Origin: Nemertoderma westbladi
Lineage: Eukaryota; Xenacoelomorpha; Nemertodermatida; Nemertodermatidae
Length of the DNA: 23,395 nucleotides
Reading direction: 5' to 3'
Assembly (NCBI GenBank): GCA_032718475.1
Contig: JAUCBJ010006942.1
Coordinates: 1-23,395, forward strand
Positions 20,901 through 23,395 of this stretch are shown one piece after another. Numbering within the stretch: position 1 is the stretch's first letter; each line of letters starts with the position of its first letter. The notes beneath the pieces are model-generated. The model was not told the DNA's origin. It saw only the letters and a list, made by a program, of their open reading frames with translations, and did not search any database. Made by a program: the position numbers and the translations under genes.

Positions 20901-23395
20901 CTGTAGTGAACACAATGATTAAAGACGAACTAGAAGGTTGCCAATCGACTTTGTTCCATAAAGACAAACTCAATGCAATTCTCAAAGACATGGCGAGAGC
21001 TGCTAATCATATTATCCAAGAGTTTGGGGAACATGGATATCAGTTTGATGGGATTAAGTCGCAGGTATACGGCGCTTTTTTATGGAAAGCGCAGGAGCTG
21101 AAGTCGAGTTTCAAGGCGAACGCTGATATATCGGCGGAAGAACAACAATTAGCGTTGCTGAATGACATGTGTATGTTTGGTAATCAGTTAGCGAACAAGT
21201 GCCCCCCGTATCAAAAGAAATTGGCTTCATGTGCCCAAATTATTTTATCGAAGAAAGAAAGCCTTTACGACAACAAGAACATTACTGGAGAACGGAAACT
21301 CAACCTGTCGACACGTCAGGATATATTGCGGTGTTGCGACGAGTTGCGTGATCTCGCTATGGACGCGTGCGCCAGTCTAGTTGTAGATACATTCGTCACA
21401 GTTGCTGAGCCGATCAACGACATTATTAACTACGTCCACCAGGTTATCGAGAACTCGGCGCCGTCCCTAGTCGATATAGAGACGGCTTATCGCGGCTTCC
21501 AGGTTCACCGTTCTCAGGTATGCTTCACATCCAACGCAGTGCTCGATCTTAGTCACAGCAATGCCAACGCTGTACAAGTTGATGAGTGCATTAATCGTAT
21601 TGATACTATCGGAGATAAACTTTATGAAGGCGTAGAAGACTGCTGTGATTCTCTTGAGGACACATCACTAGAGAGGCTCCACAACCAACACAGACAGTTT
21701 ACCTCCGACATTAAACTTCTAATGGATTCATTGCAACGTCTTGTGGGAGCAGAAAGACTTATTGCTACGGCTGAACTAATGATTGAAGAAAATTTAGAGG
21801 AAATAGAGAAACATTTGAAAGAAAAAAACCACCTGAAGGTACGGGAAATTGGATCACAATTAGTCAGCAGGGCTAACAGAGTAGTTTCCATAGCAACAAG
21901 TCACGTAGACGAATCTATCAATGCGATTTACCGCAATGGAGTTCTATCTTATTTGAAGCAGTTGAGCAATGCCATTGATAAAGTGGAGACCACTTCGACT
22001 AATATTGATGTGAAGTCGGAATGTGTGAAATTCCGCAATGGATGCACCGATTGTGTTTTGTTTATAGCGAAAACGCGTCAAGCATTAACTCGTCATCTAC
22101 AACCTTGGTTGCTCAGTGACAACAGAAAAAATGTGAGAGATAGGATTGCAGGTTGTGATTCGGATGCAGTGGAATCCAGCCATGTATCTGGACGCCCTAA
22201 CGGATTACATAAACGTTATGGCTCGGCCCCGAACTTCCCAACGATCTACGAATCGCAAGAGAGCTTACTGCAGCAACAACACCAGCGAGGTGAATCGTTT
22301 GTTCTTTTACATCCCACCGTCAGCCACCATGTTCCCGCCAACACGGAGTCATTGTTAGCACTCGGCGGAGGTCGTTTTCGTAGCGTCGTAAACCGTATAA
22401 TTCAACTTATGAAACTCTATGCATTCTGGACAGAACCGAGTCCAGCCGTAGAGGAAGTTATATTACAAACTGCCGTGTTGCAGGACAAAGCAAACTATAT
22501 TAACAGGGAGTTGGGCAAGACTTCGGAAGATAATTATATTAGTGGAAATCTGTGGGACAAAGCAAATCGGGAACAATCGGAGATTTGCAATAAGACTGAA
22601 GAATGTTTATCAATGATGAGGTCACTCTGCTCACCTTGGAGCGATGTCTCCCAGTCCTGGTTAGTTCTTCTTCAAACCAACCCCATTGCAGCTAATGATA
22701 TATCACTGTTCATCAAGGGCACACGTACACGCATGTGCGATTTATACATCTTTACGAAAAGTAAACAAATTCATTTATGCGATATGCCTGAACACCTGCC
22801 AACTCCAGATGATGTTTTTAGGGACATAGAGTCGATTTCAAACGAAATGGTAGATTCGGAGGTTATCTCTGAAAACGACCTTCCAAATTTACAACAAATT
22901 TATTGGTGCATTTTGATCGTAGTTGGTATTGCCATTATCGACAAGAATCTGCAACACTTTCTTCCGGGTTTAGAGAATGTGTTAGAGTTTGGGGATGAAG
23001 ATGAGACCACAGAAAGCGATGAAGTGTTATCCTGGATCCAAAAGTCAACAGCTCTACTTTCAAATTTTGGTATTTGCGATGGTCATCTAACCATTCAAGT
23101 TAATGATTTACTATCAAAAACCACAGATGTCCAACACATGAGGAATTTGGCGGCTGTTAAACGCCAGCAAAGTTTCGCACATAGTAAAGCATTATGTGGT
23201 TACCATTTGTTATTTCGTGAATGGGTAGTCGCCTTGGCAAACGTTATAGAAGCTATCGACATACTTGTTACTAATGGAGGAGAAGTTCCAAGTAAATTAT
23301 TGAATTTAATCGGCGCCGAATCGGAATTTCAGTTGCCACACACGAAGCACAGAATTCTTATCGAATACCAAACTGCCTGTCAACAAGAAATGGCT
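14997..23395 (+). CDS. Large alpha-helical, vinculin/alpha-catenin-like protein (5' part)
   Basis: Exons are 14997-15176, 19596-19768 and 20608 to beyond the window. Junctions are GTTCAG|GTAAGT to TTGCAG|ATAGTT (phase 0) and AACAG|GTGCGG to TTTCAG|TATTGG (phase 2, splitting a serine codon). The phases agree, and exon 3 is open for 929 codons without a stop, giving 1047 residues so far. ATG 14997 follows an in-frame TAA at 14988. The protein is rich in amphipathic helices with no signal peptide. Residues 118-160 (IGDAANEII, EVDRIVNSCQWFV) follow the vinculin D1 pattern in which EV, RI and C recur at the same spacing; this points to the vinculin/alpha-catenin superfamily, cytoskeletal linkers at cell junctions. 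A Ser/Pro/Gln-rich linker lies at about 630-705. A giant third exon is unusual for this family. The assignment rests on pattern and could be wrong; another helical-bundle protein is the alternative. Confidence 0.6.
15411..15763. other. Left subterminal region of the transposon, non-coding
   Basis: Starts with GTCCGTCTGTC simple repeats and continues with GGAATTGAACCAAACTTAGTAGG, a shape also seen at 20155-20255. I see no gene here. Confidence 0.5.
15764..16140. promoter_or_regulatory. Left subterminal motif cluster of the transposon
   Basis: Seven copies of a 15-bp motif near AAAACCGTGTATCTC. Direct copies are at 15778-15792, 15906-15920, 15947-15961, 16029-16043 and 16070-16084; inverted copies are at 16085-16099 and 16126-16140. 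The copies at 16070 and 16085 abut to form a near-perfect palindrome. Repeated subterminal motifs are typical transposase-binding sites in several DNA transposon superfamilies; binding here is inferred. Confidence 0.7.
16141..16648. other. Transposon interior between left motifs and minisatellite
   Basis: AT-rich sequence. From 16502 an ATG opens a frame continuous with the minisatellite and the transposase-like ORF, apart from stops inside the array. Its residues (ITDIRVSKQC-like) show no recognisable domain, so I do not call it an exon. Confidence 0.4.
16649..17479 (+). repeat. 39-bp minisatellite, in frame with the transposase ORF
   Basis: About 21 tandem copies of a 39-bp unit containing GGTGACGTTGGAGGGGGACA, then TACAGAGGGGAGTGGGAG. 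As 39 is 13 codons, the unit encodes GSGDVGGGHTEGS, and most length changes keep the frame (one unit near 17420 lacks 6 bp). Four units carry CATAG instead of CAGAG, which makes in-frame TAG stops at 16829, 16868, 16907 and 17102. After 17104 the array is open and runs straight into the transposase-like ORF. Confidence 0.92.
17105..18205 (+). CDS. Transposase-like protein (DUF7869-type, RNase H-like), probably truncated
   Basis: The frame is open from 17105, after the last array stop, to TAG at 18203-18205. The first ATG after the repeats is 17480, giving 241 residues from there. Numbered from that methionine, the visible motifs are VVWHEG..GRDAD (8-22), IFWLDNC.GQNKNW (about 38-51, D42) and KGHTHMLADSVHGNIER (D85, H88). 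The DNC-GQNKN block followed by GHT...D..HG is the pattern I associate with DUF7869-type proteins, probably transposon-derived DDE/RNase H-fold enzymes. The N-terminal part expected upstream is replaced by the Gly-rich array. Its place between matched inverted repeats supports a transposase role. The copy may be dead, since stops occur upstream and exons may be missing. Confidence 0.65.
   Translation, partial: GSGSGDVGGGHTEGSGSGLVGGGHTEGSGSGDVGGGHTEGSVSGDVGGGHTEGSGSGDVGGGHIEESGSGDVGGGHTEGSGSGDVGGGHTEGSGSGDVGGGYIEGSGDIGGGHTEGIGSGDVGGGMNDYCVVWHEGLQGRDADSLADCLLRIIREERDSKEFIFWLDNCTGQNKNWLLFGACVAIVNATGGPQSITLKYLTKGHTHMLADSVHGNIERSIKRQPAMYDLKYVTMVMANSRKDLVVLTPEFHNWLNNLTYSKKLKEALPYITEVDQVRFNKGCRKMVYKRDFKEAEKSVEFLQERYHPEIPQKKEGVRGINTAKKEIILKKLVNLMPGNRSSFWLSMTSKQSQTDLNSGYDHSLANE
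18206..18715. repeat. AT-rich degenerate tandem repeat of about 34 bp
   Basis: About 13 to 15 loose copies containing TATTAAACTCATATTTG and TATAAAACYGATC, spaced 34-40 bp. It begins directly after the stop of the transposase-like ORF and is part of the transposon. Confidence 0.75.
18826..19196. promoter_or_regulatory. Right subterminal motif cluster and inner terminal repeat
   Basis: Four copies of the subterminal 15-mer, all inverted relative to the left cluster: 18826-18840, 18860-18874, 18889-18903 and 19168-19182. The last lies inside the 37-bp inner terminal repeat (19160-19196). Orientation mirrors the direct copies at the left end, as expected if both ends bind the same protein. Confidence 0.7.
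19769..20607 (+). other. Intron 2 of the large helical-protein gene
   Basis: Phase 2 intron of 839 bp. It contains a degraded copy of the transposon end (20115-20258) and otherwise AT-rich sequence with no gene. Confidence 0.75.
20115..20258 (+). mobile_element. Solo left-end fragment of the same transposon family
   Basis: The order GGGGCAAGCCAC, GTAAGCGAGC, GCATACAGTTAACG, GTCTGTCGCC and AAACCAAACTTGGTACAC parallels 15332-15500 with many substitutions. No matching right end is present in this intron. It is an older relic. Confidence 0.6.

Noticed and set aside
22146-22358. 70-codon plus-strand ORF and minus-strand ORFs at 20567-21891
   Set aside because: Shadows in other frames of the giant open exon.

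Overview
The window looks like nuclear DNA from a marine invertebrate. Genes have GT-AG introns, AATAAA-type polyadenylation signals, long AT-rich non-coding stretches, many repeats and a tRNA-derived SINE head. The palindrome TAGGCCTA occurs about eight times, which from memory is common in echinoderm DNA; that assignment is an impression, not a proof. Nothing here is bacterial or viral.

Layout: (1) 1-1938 is the end of a tandem array with a 31-bp unit, followed by GT-rich and G-tract DNA. (2) 2124-4157 is a large imperfect inverted repeat (foldback element) built from units that carry C or G homopolymers, with a tRNA-like SINE head in its right half. (3) 4833-9428 holds two paralogous two-exon kinase-like genes of the EcKinase/CHK family, arranged head to head around a 218-bp MITE with a perfect 9-bp target duplication. 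(4) 10921-11572 is a complete two-exon NUDT2 (diadenosine tetraphosphate hydrolase) gene on the minus strand, with a possible terminal exon of another gene ending tail to tail with it and a possible signal-peptide exon beside its 5' end. (5) 11867-14996 is largely non-coding, with one more fragment of the foldback family. (6) 14997-23395 is the 5' part of a large plus-strand gene: exons 14997-15176 and 19596-19768, then one giant exon from 20608 that stays open to the window edge, 1047 codons so far. It looks like a divergent alpha-helical protein of the vinculin/alpha-catenin type.

Intron 1 of the large gene contains a DNA transposon of about 3.4-4.05 kb, bounded by two sets of inverted repeats. 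Eleven copies of a 15-bp subterminal motif lie at its ends. Inside are a transposase-like ORF and a 39-bp minisatellite that is in frame with that ORF.

The genes do not look like one pathway. The kinase pair is a local inverted duplication; NUDT2 and the large helical protein appear to be unrelated neighbours. The most notable items are the giant open exon, the mosaic divergence between the two kinase genes, the organised transposon ends and the in-frame minisatellite.
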